Positions 40,618 to 52,149 of a DNA stretch of 64,000 nt are shown here, one piece after another. The notes under the pieces were generated by a model. That model saw only the letters and a program-made list of their open reading frames with translations, did no database searches and was not told where the DNA came from. Location of the stretch: contig SDUX01000121.1 of NCBI GenBank assembly GCA_008729055.1, positions 1 to 64,000 on the forward strand, given 5' to 3'. Positions within the stretch are counted from its first letter, which is position 1, and every line of letters begins with the position of its first letter. The translations under genes were made by a program, and so were the position numbers. This stretch comes from Pyropia haitanensis (Eukaryota > Rhodophyta > Bangiophyceae > Bangiales > Bangiaceae).

Positions 40618-43600
40618 CCCGCGGGACCACACCACACAGAGGACGGCGGCGGCAGGGCAGTGGCACGGGGAGACGGGGGGGGGGATGCGTCCAAAGAGGT
40701 CGAGAGGGGCACAGCACCTCGCGAAAGCCGTCAAATTAACCGATAGTAGGTTGGGTCGGCCAGTTCGAATCCCATACACATCGATAGCGGATGTAACATA
40801 TTGCTCTGCTGAACGAGGTCAAGAGCTCTGATTCAATAGTGGTCCAGAGTCATCCACCGTTCGTGGCCCCAGTGCGCATCCGATCGGCCTGGCGATCTTC
40901 GGACGACTCGGGCGCGAGATGTGTTGTGCCCAACTTCTTCGTTCTTCTTCCTACTTTCCCCGCCCCCCCCTGCCCGCATGCATACCTTCCCCGTCCCCCT
41001 CCCCTCCACCGCCACAAACCAGCCATTCACAGCGCATCCATGTGGCATACGGAACAGCGGTCTTCACGGCATGTGTCGCTCATGACCGCAAACCTACACA
41101 CCTTGGCAAAACAAAACACCCAGTGACAAACACCAAGAGCCCATCACGTCAGCACCTCGCATCAGCAAAACGTTCCAACAAGCCTGTCAACCAGCCAGGT
41201 CTGCCCCTGCCCCCCACCCCACATGGCACTGCACATGCGCGCCGACGGGGGTAGAGCCATCACCAAACAACTCCCCTCGTCGTCCTCACCCCTGACTCGG
41301 CAACTCGCCCGCAGTCTCCCCCCAAACAAGACCAGTGCACACAACAACACCTGCGCAGTGAAGCCGGCGACCAATCGACAAGGGAACAGGAGACGTACCA
41401 GGCTCGTATCGTGCGCTGACCGACACGAGAGAATCTCACACCACCAGCAAGCAACCGACCGAAAGCGAACGCACCAGGCACACCTCAAGAAAAAGGGACA
41501 GCTCATTCTCCTGTCCATCCGCGAGTCAGCATACAGATGTCCATGCCGCGCCGCGCCCCACCTCGCGTCCCGTTGCCCTGACCCCAAGCCTCAAAAACAA
41601 TGCCACAGGTCCCCCCTCGCAGCACCACAATGTCGGGTTCCGCCCCTCCTCCAATCGGGATAGGCACGTACGTTCATGGCAACAGTCAAGGGGATGTAGG
41701 GGACGACGTTGGTCGGAGGCAGCGTACTGAGAAGGGCCAGCGCCGTCGTGCACTAGAAGCACGGCCGAGGGTGGAACGGCGCGGGAGACAGCGGGCGCGG
41801 GGTCGGGGTGACGACTGAACCAGCTGCGACCGTTGCGCCGCGGGGCGCACGAGCTGCGGCGCTCGAAACGTCCGCGTTGCATTCGGCCGAACTGCTCAGA
41901 ACCGCACGTGTCGACCTTGTGCGTGCTCCGGGCCGTCGCGGGGTGTCACGAGCGATTCCCTCGACTTGCTGACAATCACCAACTTCCTATCTGGAAGGGC
42001 CGTTTCTGCTGCCCGCAAGCCTACTTTATTCCCGCAAGGAGGCACTTCATTGCACTTACAGGTCAGGTTTACCATTACGGCTGGTCACACACCGTCGCCA
42101 TTACATCTCCTCCACCCAGCAAGCCTCCAACGGCACCGGCAGGATTGTCAGCAGCCCCGCCAGCAGAAGATGGCGCTCAACATCCTGTCAGACCTCGTAG
42201 GCGCCAGATCATATCCGATCCACCGTGGCAAGATGCCATGCGATGTCTCGACTGGCACTTACGATTGTGTCTCACTGGTCGCCAGTGCTTTCTAACCGTC
42301 TGGCGATCGCGTCGAGAGAGGATTCGTCTTATTGGGCTCTCGCGCCGCTCGGATAGTTCAAATCCGTTCTGATTCGGCTTTTCTTGAGGTGCTGTGGGCT
42401 CCTCGCCAAGCCGAGGCGCCTCCACCCGCGAGCGAGCGCCTTGCACAGGGTTACCCGAGCTCCATCGCACACAATTTCGACACCTGCTACTGACTGTACT
42501 GTGGATTGAGCAAACGAGCATAATTACATCAATGGATTGGTATTTACCTAGAAAGACGCCAGTGTATTGACATCCCCGGATTTGCCGGCGGTGCCGGCCC
42601 GCAGACCCCACGCTCGCGGCCGCAGCGAGCGGCAGCAGCGTTGCGACAATCCCGTCGCGGCACGCGGCGGCGCTTGTCTGGGAAGGCGCCTACGTTGCCG
42701 CCGCGTCCCCGGCCGTGCCATGGGCGGCCGGCCGCACGACACGCGGGACGCGGCGGCGGGGGCCCGCCCGAGGACACCCCCCGAGGACACCCCCGTGGGA
42801 GGACCCACGCCCGCGGCCGCCGCCGCCGCGCAGCGCGGGCGGCCCCACGGCGACGCGCCGCCCGCCGCGGGGGCGGTTGCGTAGGGCGCCTGCGACGGCT
42901 TGCCGCTCCGTACCCACACGCGGCCGCCCCGTCGGGCGAGGCGTCCAAAGTGGAGGGACAGGGGGGGGGGGAGGGGCACGGGGACACGTCGTGTGGCTGG
43001 CGCCCCAGGCGGCAGGCGGTGCACGAGGAGGGCGGGGGGGGGGGGGGGGCGGCCGGCGAGGGGTGCTCAGGACTTTGGAACGCGGCGCGCGCTGCGCGGC
43101 TGGCGGTGGCCACCCACAGTGAGGGAGCAGCCGGGTGGGTCTGGCGATGCCGCCCCCGCCGCACGGGCTTTCCCGCATCCAGACGAGATTCGCTCTTGTT
43201 CTTTTTTCCCCCCCCCCTGTCCCTCTCCCTCTTTTTTCCGTGAGGCGCGTGTGCCGTCCCGACGGTCGCCGCTCTGTCCTTGTGGATACGGGCCCAGCCG
43301 CCCGACGCACCGCCGCACGCGCCGTAGCGGCCGGCCGCGACGGCGCCCCCCACCGCACGGCAGCCGCCCGTGCCGCCGGCCGCTGTCAACCCGCCCGGCG
43401 GCGGCGTGTCAGCGCCCGCCGGCGTGGCGCCGCGGCCGGCCACCGCGGGCGGCCCGCCGCCCCGCGCCGGCGCGCGCCCAGCCGGCCGGTGCGCCGACGC
43501 GCGCCCCGCGGGTCGGGCCGCGCGCCCGACCGCGACGGCCGCGGCGGCGGCCGCCGCGGCGGTGAGCGCGGATGCAGCGGGTGGCGGGGCGGTCCCGCCC

Positions 43601-44544
43601 TTCCCTCCCCCCCCCCACCCCCGCCGCCGACTCCCCCCACCGCCGGCGTGGATCGATGGTCGCGGCGGCGCCCGGCGGTGGGGAAAAGGGGAGGGGAGGG
43701 GGGGGGTGGGGAGGGCGACCGCCCCTCCGCGTTGACAGCGCCGCCGCGGCGGGTGCGGCTGCCGCCGCGCCGTGCGTCGGCACGGCGGCGGGTGGGGGAG
43801 AGGGGGTGGCCGCCCGCGGCCACTCGCCGGCAGGCGGCGGCGGCTGCCGTGGCGGTTGCGTAGGGCGGTCGTGCGGGTCGGCCGGGGGGGGGGGGGAAGG
43901 GTCGGCAGCGACCCGCCGCCGGTGGTGCGTCCCGGCGGGTCCCGCCACCCGCCGCTCCCTGCGGGCGCGGCTGGGTGTGGCGGCCGGCCGGGGATATCCC
44001 TGGTCTGCCACCGCCCCCCGGTGGCACCCACCCACGCTGGCACGCCCCCGCCGCCGCGCGGGCGCGACCGCGCCAGACGGGTGGCCCGCGGCGGGCGGCG
44101 GCGGCCGCGCGCGGCCCGCCCTGTGCGCGGCGGCCACAGGCGCGGCGCGCTGCCAGCCGCCCGTGCGTCGCGGCGCGACCGGTGTTGGGGGGGGGGGGGG
44201 GGGGGGGTTGGGTGGGGAAGCCGACGCGCGCGCGGCCGCCGGTGCCTGGCGGGCCGACGCGGTCCCGCCGCGTTGGTCTCGACGGGCCGCGCCGGCGGGA
44301 GCCACCGCCGCCGCCCGCCGCGACGACGACGCGTGCCGCCCACACCCGCGGCGGCCGTCTGGTCGTGCGGCGGCGGCGGCGGCGGCGCGGCGGCGGCGAA
44401 CCGTCCCTCCCCGCGCGGCGCGCTGCCCGTCGGGCGCCCGCCTCTTTGCCCGCCCGCATCGATTGGCCGCTGCCCGCGTCTCGCCGGTCGTCGGGTGCGG
44501 CCGCACGGACGGCGTGCCGACCCCCCCCCCCCGCCGCGTGTACA
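40618..44544. other. Long region without a recognised gene
   Basis: 40740-42540 is the least GC-rich part of the right half and has no ORF with family motifs; no tRNA, rRNA or spliceosomal RNA was recognised. 42550-44540 is GC-rich low complexity with long shadow frames on both strands. The last few hundred bases should hold the promoter of the membrane-protein gene. Confidence 0.4.
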
Positions 44545-47500
44545 ATGGGCGTTGGCAGACGCCGACGTCGCGGCGGCGGGCGGCTGGTCGTGCCGCTGCT
44601 GGTGGGGGCGGCCGTGGCGGCGGCGGCGGCGGCGGCGGCCGCGGCGGCGGCGGGGGATGGCGGCCACGTCGTCGCCCGCGGGGGTCCGCGGTGGTGGCCG
44701 ACGACGCGGGAGGCCGCGGCGGGCGGCGGCGAGCCGTCGCCCGCCGAGGATGGCGGCTGGTCGGGTGACGGCGACGGGCGGCCAGGGGCGGACCTGGGGC
44801 TCTTGCCAGAGGGGGACGTTGCGGGCGATCGCCCGTCGCTGGTGGACGGTGGCGTGACGGACCCCGCGGCGCCGCCGGTGGCACCGCCGGCGGTGCTCGC
44901 GACGCCGGCGGTGGCCAAGCCGACGGCCACGCCGGCGGCGGCGGCCACACCAACGCCCACGCCGACGCCGTCACCCACGCCGACGCCGACGCCGTCACCG
45001 TCGACGTCGGGGACGGCGTCGCCAACCGCCAACGCGACGGCGTCGCCGACGGCCACGGCCACGACATTGCCGTCGGCGACGGCGTCGGCGTCGGCCACCC
45101 CCACTCCGACGGCATCGCCAGCCACCACGCCCCCGGCCACGCCGACGCCTACGCCGACGCCTACCCCGTTCGCCACGGCGACGGCGTCACCAACCGCGAC
45201 GGCGTCGCCAACCGCTACGGCTACGGGGTTGCCAACGACCGCGGCCACGCCGACGGCCACGCCGACGCCGACAGCGACGGCGACCGCTACGCCGACGCCG
45301 ACACCAACAGCGATAGTGCCGGCCACGGCGACGGCGACGGCGACGGCGACGCCCACGCCGACGCTCACACCTGCGGCCACGCCGACGGCCACGGCGACGT
45401 CGACCGCGACTGCCACGGCGACCGCGACGGCCACACCGACGGCCACACCGACGCTCACGCCCACGCCGACGCCCACGCCGACGGCAACGCTCACGCCGAC
45501 GGCCTCGCCGACGGCGACGGCGACCGCGACGGCAACGGCGACCGCGACTGCCACGGCCACCGCAACGGCTTCACCGACGCCGACGCCCACGCCGTCGCGT
45601 ACTCCGACGCCCACGCCGACGCTCGCACCGGCGGCCACGCCGACGGCAACGCTCACGCCGACGGCCACGTCGACGGCCACGCCGACGCCGACGCCGACGC
45701 CGACAGCGACGGCGACGTCGACCGCGACTGCCACGGCCTCGGCTACGGCGTCGACGACGCCCGACCCATTCTCACCCGTGACGCCCGAGCCGTCTCCGAC
45801 TGCCGCAGAGCCCACGGAGGACCCAGAAGAGCCGGCACCGACGGTTGCGGCGTCGCCAGTGGCCACGCCAGCCCCTCCTCCCGGGCCTTCCCCTTCCGTG
45901 GTGCCAACGCCGGTGGTGACGCCAGCGGTGACACCTTCCGTCCAGCCGGAAGAGCCGGAAGAGCCCGCAAAGACGGAGGAAAAGGAGGGCCCCGAGGAGC
46001 CCGAAGAACCCGAGCCCGAGGAAGGCACGCCCGCGCCGTCGCCAACATCATCGGCGTCGCCGACTCCCACGCCAACGCCGTCGGCCGCGCCTACGGTGGC
46101 GCCGACACCGGTGCCGACACCCGCAACGCCGACGCCCACCGTGGCGCCGCCCTCGGCTACGCCGTCGGCAACCACGTCGGTCGCTCCTTCGGCAACGCCG
46201 TCTGCGACACCCTCGGCCACGCCGACCGAGGCGCCCGAGGAGACGCGAGCCTCGGATGAGCCAGAGATGACCGACGAGCCGCCGTCGCCGGGTCCGCCCA
46301 TGCCGGTGCCGACGGCCAAGCCGGGCGCGTCGCCGCCGCCTAGCCCCGTCGTGCTGCCGCCGCTGCCGTCCGAGTCGCCATCGCCGACAGAGCCCACGGA
46401 GAATCCAGAGCCAACCGAAGGTGTCGAACTGCCCGTCGCGACCAGCACCCCGGCAGCGCCGCTCCCCGAAGAGACGCTGGACATTGGCGAACCGACGGAC
46501 GACCCCGTCGGCACGGCCGAGCCGCCGCTGACGCCGCCCGTCATCACGCCGCCGTCGCCCTCGTCGAGCCCGCCGTCGCCGTCGGCCCGGCCAACGCGAT
46601 CACCCCGGCCGACGGCGGACCGCCCCCGCGGCACGCAGTCGCCGACGGCCACACCCTCGCCCGTGGAAATTTCCCAAGACCTGGCCGTCGACGACACGTA
46701 TCAGGTGTCCACGTTCAACTACCACTTCCGCGTCTCCCGCAGCGTGGCCCCCACCGACGGCGCGTTCAACAGCGTCGTTGGGGACGCCACCCGGCGCGTG
46801 CAGCGCGTGTTGAACAAGTGGTCCAACGAGCGCCCCGGCGAGAGCGGCACGTGGGTCATCTTTGCCGCTGCCGAGACGGGCCTGAGCAACCGCACCGCGC
46901 GGGTGGTGCTCGTCACGTACGCCGCCACGCTGCTCGCGTCGGACGCGGCGGCGGTGCGGACGTCCCTGCGGCGGTACGTCGACTCGGGAGAGCTGGAGCG
47001 GGACCTTCGAGCGGCGGAGCCGGCGCCGGTGCTCGTGCAGGTCAACACGGCGCCGACGGTCGGGCTGGGCCTCGCGGCGGGGCCGGCCGTCGGCGACGGC
47101 CGCGACGCCGGCGGCGCGGGCCCGTCCATCTCGACGCTCGTCGGCGCGATCGTCGGCGGCGTCTTTGGCGGCGCCGTCTGCGCGCTCGCCGCCCTCTTTG
47201 CCATGAGCCGGCACAACGGCGCCCGCGGCACCGACGGTGGCCGGTGGAGCGACGGCAGCTCGGGGTGGACCTCCTTTGTCGACCGCCACAGCGGTTCGGA
47301 CAGCCGCGGCAGCGGCCTGTCGGCCAGCGCCATCGGCTCGGACTTTGACCCGTACGAGAACCGGCTGTGGTGGCTCGACGACGCGCGCGTGTCGACCACC
47401 TCGTCCTCGTCGGCTGCGGGCGACGGCGGCGGCGGCGGCGGCGGCGGTGGCGGCGGGGACCCCATCCTCGGGCCGTCCAAGTCGGACCGCCGCGTCCGCT

Positions 47501-48450
47501 TCTCCGCGCCCGTACCGCTGCGGTGGTCGGCCGAGTCGTCCGACACGGCGCCGTCCACGCGGGACGACTCGACGGCGACAGCCAGCAGCGGCGGCTCGGC
47601 GGCCGACAGCTCGTCGAGCGGCGCGACGAGCAGCAGCGGCGGCAGCGGCGGCACCACCGACAGCTCCCGCAGCGGCGGCGCGTCGACGGCGAGCGGCGGC
47701 AGCGACGGCGGCCGCAGCGGCGGCGCGGCCTTTTTCCAGCGCGTCTCGGACGTGAGCAGCGACGACGGCAGCGGGAGCGACCTCAGCTGCCTCGGCCCGC
47801 CGCCGCCGCCGTTTGGCGGCGCGCGCCTCCCGCCGCCTGCCACGTCGGGCCTGCCGCCGCTGCCGCCGCTGCCGCCACTGCCGCCGCTGCCGCCGCCACC
47901 GGCGGCCGTCGCCAACGGCCTGCCGCCGCTGCTGCCGCTGCCCGTCGCGGCGGCAGCCACGGCCACCGCCGTGGCGCGGGCGTCCGACTCGTCCGCCGAC
48001 GACCCGCCGCTGGCGGGCGCCCCCCCGCCGGCGCCCCCCCCCCCCCCACCCGCGCCGCGGGCCGGCGACGGCGTCTGGCGGCGGCCGCTGCCGCCGCTGC
48101 CGCCGCTGCCGCCGCTGCCGCCCGCGGCGCTGCCACGGCGGGGCAGCTGGACGGGCTCGTCCGACTCGGGCGCCAGCAGCAGTAGCCTCAGCGTCGGCGG
48201 GGACAGCACGACCGCGTGGCCGGGCGGCGACCGCGGCGGCTCGTTTTCCGCGGCCAGCACCGACGAGCGGCGCGCGTCCTTCTCGACGGCCAGCGTCGAC
48301 TCGTTGGCCGCGTCGACGCCGCCGGCGACGCTGCGGCCGCTGCCGGGGGGGGGGGCGACGGTGCGGCGCGGCCGGCGTGGCCGGCGCCGCGGCGACCGCT
48401 GCCGCCGCCGCCGCCCGCCGCCGCCGTGCCGCGCCGGCTGGTGGGGGTGA
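44545..48450 (+). CDS. Thr/Pro-rich mucin-like single-pass membrane protein
   Basis: 1301 residues from the ATG at 44545, one exon. A signal sequence ([20 protein letters not shown]) is followed by a mixed stretch, then about 600 residues of Thr-Pro and Thr-Ala-Thr repeats ([18 protein letters not shown] type), which should be heavily O-glycosylated. A folded extracellular part lies at about residues 715-830 ([57 protein letters not shown]), of a size and place like the SEA domain of mucins, but no SEA family match is claimed. One membrane helix ([20 protein letters not shown], about 862-887) precedes a long Ser/Gly/Pro-rich cytoplasmic tail with polyproline segments ([17 protein letters not shown]). 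Likely a cell-wall to membrane linker or surface sensor. No family recognised. Confidence 0.75.
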   Translation: MGVGRRRRRGGGRLVVPLLVGAAVAAAAAAAAAAAAGDGGHVVARGGPRWWPTTREAAAGGGEPSPAEDGGWSGDGDGRPGADLGLLPEGDVAGDRPSLVDGGVTDPAAPPVAPPAVLATPAVAKPTATPAAAATPTPTPTPSPTPTPTPSPSTSGTASPTANATASPTATATTLPSATASASATPTPTASPATTPPATPTPTPTPTPFATATASPTATASPTATATGLPTTAATPTATPTPTATATATPTPTPTAIVPATATATATATPTPTLTPAATPTATATSTATATATATATPTATPTLTPTPTPTPTATLTPTASPTATATATATATATATATATASPTPTPTPSRTPTPTPTLAPAATPTATLTPTATSTATPTPTPTPTATATSTATATASATASTTPDPFSPVTPEPSPTAAEPTEDPEEPAPTVAASPVATPAPPPGPSPSVVPTPVVTPAVTPSVQPEEPEEPAKTEEKEGPEEPEEPEPEEGTPAPSPTSSASPTPTPTPSAAPTVAPTPVPTPATPTPTVAPPSATPSATTSVAPSATPSATPSATPTEAPEETRASDEPEMTDEPPSPGPPMPVPTAKPGASPPPSPVVLPPLPSESPSPTEPTENPEPTEGVELPVATSTPAAPLPEETLDIGEPTDDPVGTAEPPLTPPVITPPSPSSSPPSPSARPTRSPRPTADRPRGTQSPTATPSPVEISQDLAVDDTYQVSTFNYHFRVSRSVAPTDGAFNSVVGDATRRVQRVLNKWSNERPGESGTWVIFAAAETGLSNRTARVVLVTYAATLLASDAAAVRTSLRRYVDSGELERDLRAAEPAPVLVQVNTAPTVGLGLAAGPAVGDGRDAGGAGPSISTLVGAIVGGVFGGAVCALAALFAMSRHNGARGTDGGRWSDGSSGWTSFVDRHSGSDSRGSGLSASAIGSDFDPYENRLWWLDDARVSTTSSSSAAGDGGGGGGGGGGGDPILGPSKSDRRVRFSAPVPLRWSAESSDTAPSTRDDSTATASSGGSAADSSSSGATSSSGGSGGTTDSSRSGGASTASGGSDGGRSGGAAFFQRVSDVSSDDGSGSDLSCLGPPPPPFGGARLPPPATSGLPPLPPLPPLPPLPPPPAAVANGLPPLLPLPVAAAATATAVARASDSSADDPPLAGAPPPAPPPPPPAPRAGDGVWRRPLPPLPPLPPLPPAALPRRGSWTGSSDSGASSSSLSVGGDSTTAWPGGDRGGSFSAASTDERRASFSTASVDSLAASTPPATLRPLPGGGATVRRGRRGRRRGDRCRRRRPPPPCRAGWWG

Positions 48451-49014
48451 GCAGCGAGGCGGACTCGATCGAGTCGATTGATTGAGGGGGGAGGCGGGGG
48501 GTGTGACGCGACCATGGGGAATCGGCAGGGTTGCCACCGTCTTGGTATGGACCTCACTCATCAACATTTGTTTTCTCTGGGCCTGCGCGGGAGGGGTGGC
48601 TCCCGGCCAGCCATGCCGTCCGTTCATGCAGCCGTCCCTGGTCCGACCAACGCACCAAGTGCGGGTTGCGGTAGCAGAGGCTCCCACAGTGAACCAGGTG
48701 GGGTACAAACGTGCAACGGCGCGACCGATGACCCTTCTACAATCCACACCCACACCCGTCCCTGGCAACAGCAGGCATGCAGTGCTCGACGTGTTCTCCC
48801 TCGTGCGGCGTCCTGCTCCTGCGTGCAGGGCACATCGGCCACCCACCCGTGTTGCCCGTGCTGCCCGCCGCCCGTCAGTAGATAAGCACGCCCACATGCT
48901 AGTCCATACCAGTGGAGACCTTGGTGGGAAGAAAGAAGAGATACAAAGGCAGCCCGCCCACGTACGAGCGCTAGCTAGCCATCCACGCCCGCCACTGCCG
49001 CCGCGCGCCGCGGC
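48451..49014. other. Convergent intergenic region
   Basis: Between the 3' ends of the membrane protein and NT-C2 genes. No gene, RNA or repeat recognised. Confidence 0.45.
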
Positions 49015-49444
49015 TCACCGGCGACCGTCCTTGCCGCCCGGCACCTTGATGCGGGCCGACGACTTGCGGGCCAACCCCCCCCCCCCTCCCCCCCCCCGCC
49101 CCCCCCGCAGGCGCGCCACGTCCGCGGCGAGCACCTCCGCGTCGGCGCGGGAGAGCGCGAGGTCCACTTTCGCGGCCTTTAGCTCACTCACCAGGTCCGC
49201 GTAGTCAGGCGCGCGGAACGCCTCGCCGTTGAGGCTCGCGATCATCTGCTGGAACTTGGTGTTCTCCGTCTGCAAGAGCGCCACCTCGTCCCGCAGCGCC
49301 GCGTTGGTCGCCCGCAAGGCGGCCGCCGCGTCGGCGTCCGCCGCCGCCTCGGTGGCGGGGGGGTGGGGGGAGGGGGCGGCGGCGGCACCCGCCACGCCGC
49401 CGCCGGCGCCGCCGCTGCCGCTGGTACTGCCCGTCGCCACCGAC

Positions 49445-49475
<31 letters not shown>

Positions 49476-51380
49476 CCTGGTCCTTGGCCGCCGCCAGCTC
49501 CGCCGTCACCGCCACGAGGGTGGCCGACGAGCGCGCCGTCTCGGCGGCCAGCATCCGGCGGAGGCGGGCGGCCTCGGCGGCCGACGCTGCCAGCGCGGCG
49601 TCATGCTCAATGGCAATGGCGGCAGCGTCGGCGGCGGCGTCCGCGGCCGCGACCGAGGACGGGGCGTCGCCACCTCCGGCAGCCGGCACCCCCTCCGTCG
49701 TGCGCGCGTCTTTGAGCTCCCGCTGCAGCCGCTTTACCTCCTGCACCAGGGACGTCAGGACTGGCGGGACGTCCCGCCAGCGAGGGCGTACGCCCGAAAT
49801 CAGCGCGCGAACCAGCGCCATGTCCACCTTCTTGGTCTTGTCGCCTCCGTCGCTGCCGGACGAGTCGAGACACAGGTCCTCCCCGTCGTGCCCAATGTCC
49901 TCGTCCAGCTCAATGTCATCCCCATACGCATCGTCCTCGTCCTCGCCGTCCTGGTCAAAGCCGCCGTCGTCATCGACAAAGCCAAGCTCGTTCTCCCCTT
50001 CCTCCACGCCCGTCAGGTCGCCCGCCTCTTCCGCGGCGCCCAGCCGGTCGAGTGCCGCGTCCCACGCGTCCGAGTTCTTGTCCACCGCCTGGCTGTAGAG
50101 CACCCGAAGGTACATGGCCGCGGGCGTGCCGGGCGCTGGGGGCGGCGGCGCGAGCTCCTGCCGTGGCCGCCCGGGCCATAGACCGCCGCGCCCCCGCACG
50201 CGGGGCCCCCCGCCACCCGACGCCGCGTCCGCAACGCTGCCGCCACGGCCGCCGGCGTCGGCAGCCACGCCATGTTCGGCATCGCCGTCGGCGTCAAATA
50301 CTTCGACGTCCTCGGCGGCCTCCAAGTCTGACGGGGTGCAGCTGTCACATCGGAGGGGGGACTCCTCCCCAGTGGGCGCCGCGGCCGCCCGCGCCTTGGC
50401 CAGCGCGTCTGTCAGAGAGGCGGTTGGGGGGGGGGAGGCGGCCGTGCCACTGCCGTGCGGCTCGCCGCGGCGGTTGCCGCTTGGTCGCTGGGCGGCAGCG
50501 GCACAGTGACGACATCTGCCGACATGGCGGTGCCCTCATCTGAGAGGCGCACCGACTCAAACTCGGCTGGGATGCCTGCCGACGAGGACGAGGAGTCTGA
50601 CAGACACTCTGCCTCCCCGCCTTCATCCCACGCCTCCACTAGTGGCGCACACGTCGGGTGATCGTGGACGGAAAGCGGACTCGTCGCGTCGGCGCCGCCA
50701 CCCTTTGTCGCGACTTCCTGAGCCAGCTCCTGCCCAGCCGCGAACCGCCGCTGCGGCGGCAGCAGACACGTGGCGACGCGCACGGACACGGCGGCGCCAT
50801 TGGAGAGGGGCACCATGACCACGTTGGGCGTGGCGGAGGGCGACGACGGCAGCGCCGTCACGCAGGCGCCAACGTCGAGCACGCCCTGCGCGACCTTGAC
50901 GCCGCAAACGATCAAGCCCACACTCACCCACTTTGACCGCGCCAGCCCCTTGACCTCATCGCCGCCACCGCCCACCATGTCGCCCGACGCCTCCCAAACG
51001 GTGCCGCCGCCGCCATCCACCGGCGGCGGGCGGCCACCCTCGTCCGACGACAAATCGCTGCCATCCTTCCGGTCAGCGCTGTCCGCGCCGTCGCCGCCGG
51101 CGCCAGCCGCGGCGCCCGCCGCGACGCGTGGCGGGTTCAGCGACAGCTTGAACGCCTCAATCCGCAGCTGCTGCCGCACCACCGCACGGCGAGCCGACGT
51201 GGGCGTGACGGGGGAGGTGAGCAGGGGGCGCGCCCACCCGCGGCGGACCACCGACACGGCCACCGTCGCGGCCGCGTCGGTGGGCGGCAGGTCCGCGACG
51301 GCGAGGACGTGGACAGTGACGCGGAAGCGGGCGACGCGGTCCCCGGCACCGGCCGCATGACGGGCGGCTGCCAACGTCAT
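49015..51380 (-). CDS. NT-C2 domain and coiled-coil protein, frame broken at a C10 run
   Basis: The ATG at 51380 starts an N-terminal C2-like domain (RFRVTVHVLAVADLPPT, VAVSVVRRG, then KWVSVGLIVCGVKV; about residues 15-210), as in EEIG1/EHBP1 proteins and plant PMI1-type organelle-positioning proteins. The first frame stops at 50412. The second frame is open across that point and continues through SLTDALAKARAAAA, an acidic region (DDIELDEDIGHDGEDL) and a long coiled coil (RLRRMLAAETARSSATL, ATNAALRDEVALLQTENTKF, DLVSELKAAKVDLALSRADA), ending in a basic tail at 49015. A one-base change in the run at 50426-50435 joins them into roughly 770-790 residues. NT-C2 proteins link membranes to the cytoskeleton; that role here is inference. 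Confidence 0.65.
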
Positions 51381-52149
51381 GGGGGAGGCAAGGATTCAGA
51401 GAAAGGGGAGGAACGAGGGGGATGACAGCCGCTCCCGCAGGCACACCGTGGCAACCACAGCCGCCGCGAACACTACGGAGCCATCCAGCACCGGCAGCGG
51501 CGGCAGCGGCGTCCCTACCCCACCCCACGCCAGCTGCAGAAGCGGCTCCTCATGGCCGGTTGACGAAAACCATCGGACGGAGGAAAAGAAACGGGAGCTC
51601 CTGGAGAGCGGGAACGGCGCAGCTCCTGGGTCGGGGAGCGGGGGAGAGGGCGCCCAGCGGTTGATGAGCGCTGACGGTGAGCATCCGAACGGGGCTGGTG
51701 AGCAGCTTCGGACGCCCAGGCGAAGAAGTCAATGACCACTGATTAATTGGCTCAGGCCACTGATAAAATTACAGTTACTCGCTGTCCGCCGACCAGCACA
51801 ATGAATTGAAGAAAGTGTTGTTGTTAAGTAGCACGGAGGCAGCCACCAAGGTCGGCTCGGAACGATCCGTGATGGTGTGCCCGGTCGGGACCAGGAGGGC
51901 GTTGCGGGCGCTCGCTGCCGTGCCGACGTCGGTACACGCTGGTGCTCTTGTTGCTGCACGCCACCAGCAGTTGGTTCGCGAAGACGGTTCAGGGCCACTT
52001 TTGAGCTTGCCTGTGTTGCGGTGGCGGGTCTTCGTGCTCGTGTCGTCGCACGGGTCGTCCGTGCTCCCCTCCTCTCTGGCCTGTTCCTCGCTGCTGCTCG
52101 TCCAGGCTCGCATAGACCCTGCGAGTGAGCAGGGCGTTCCGCTGCTGCC
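51381..52149. other. Divergent promoter region
   Basis: Head-to-head space between the NT-C2 gene and SPT5. No gene recognised. The part near 51740-51800 is A/T-richer. Confidence 0.45.

Noticed and set aside
40740..40800. tRNA-like AGTTCGAATCCC
   Set aside because: The T stem does not pair and no cloverleaf fits upstream.
42544..44667. 707-residue - strand frame
   Set aside because: Pro/Arg/Gly-rich throughout, no domain, crosses the promoter of the membrane-protein gene.
43386..46697. 1103-residue - strand open frame of Val-Ala-Val-Gly repeats
   Set aside because: It is the exact antisense of the Thr/Pro repeats of the membrane protein; the + strand has a signal peptide, membrane helix and folded domain, so this is a shadow.
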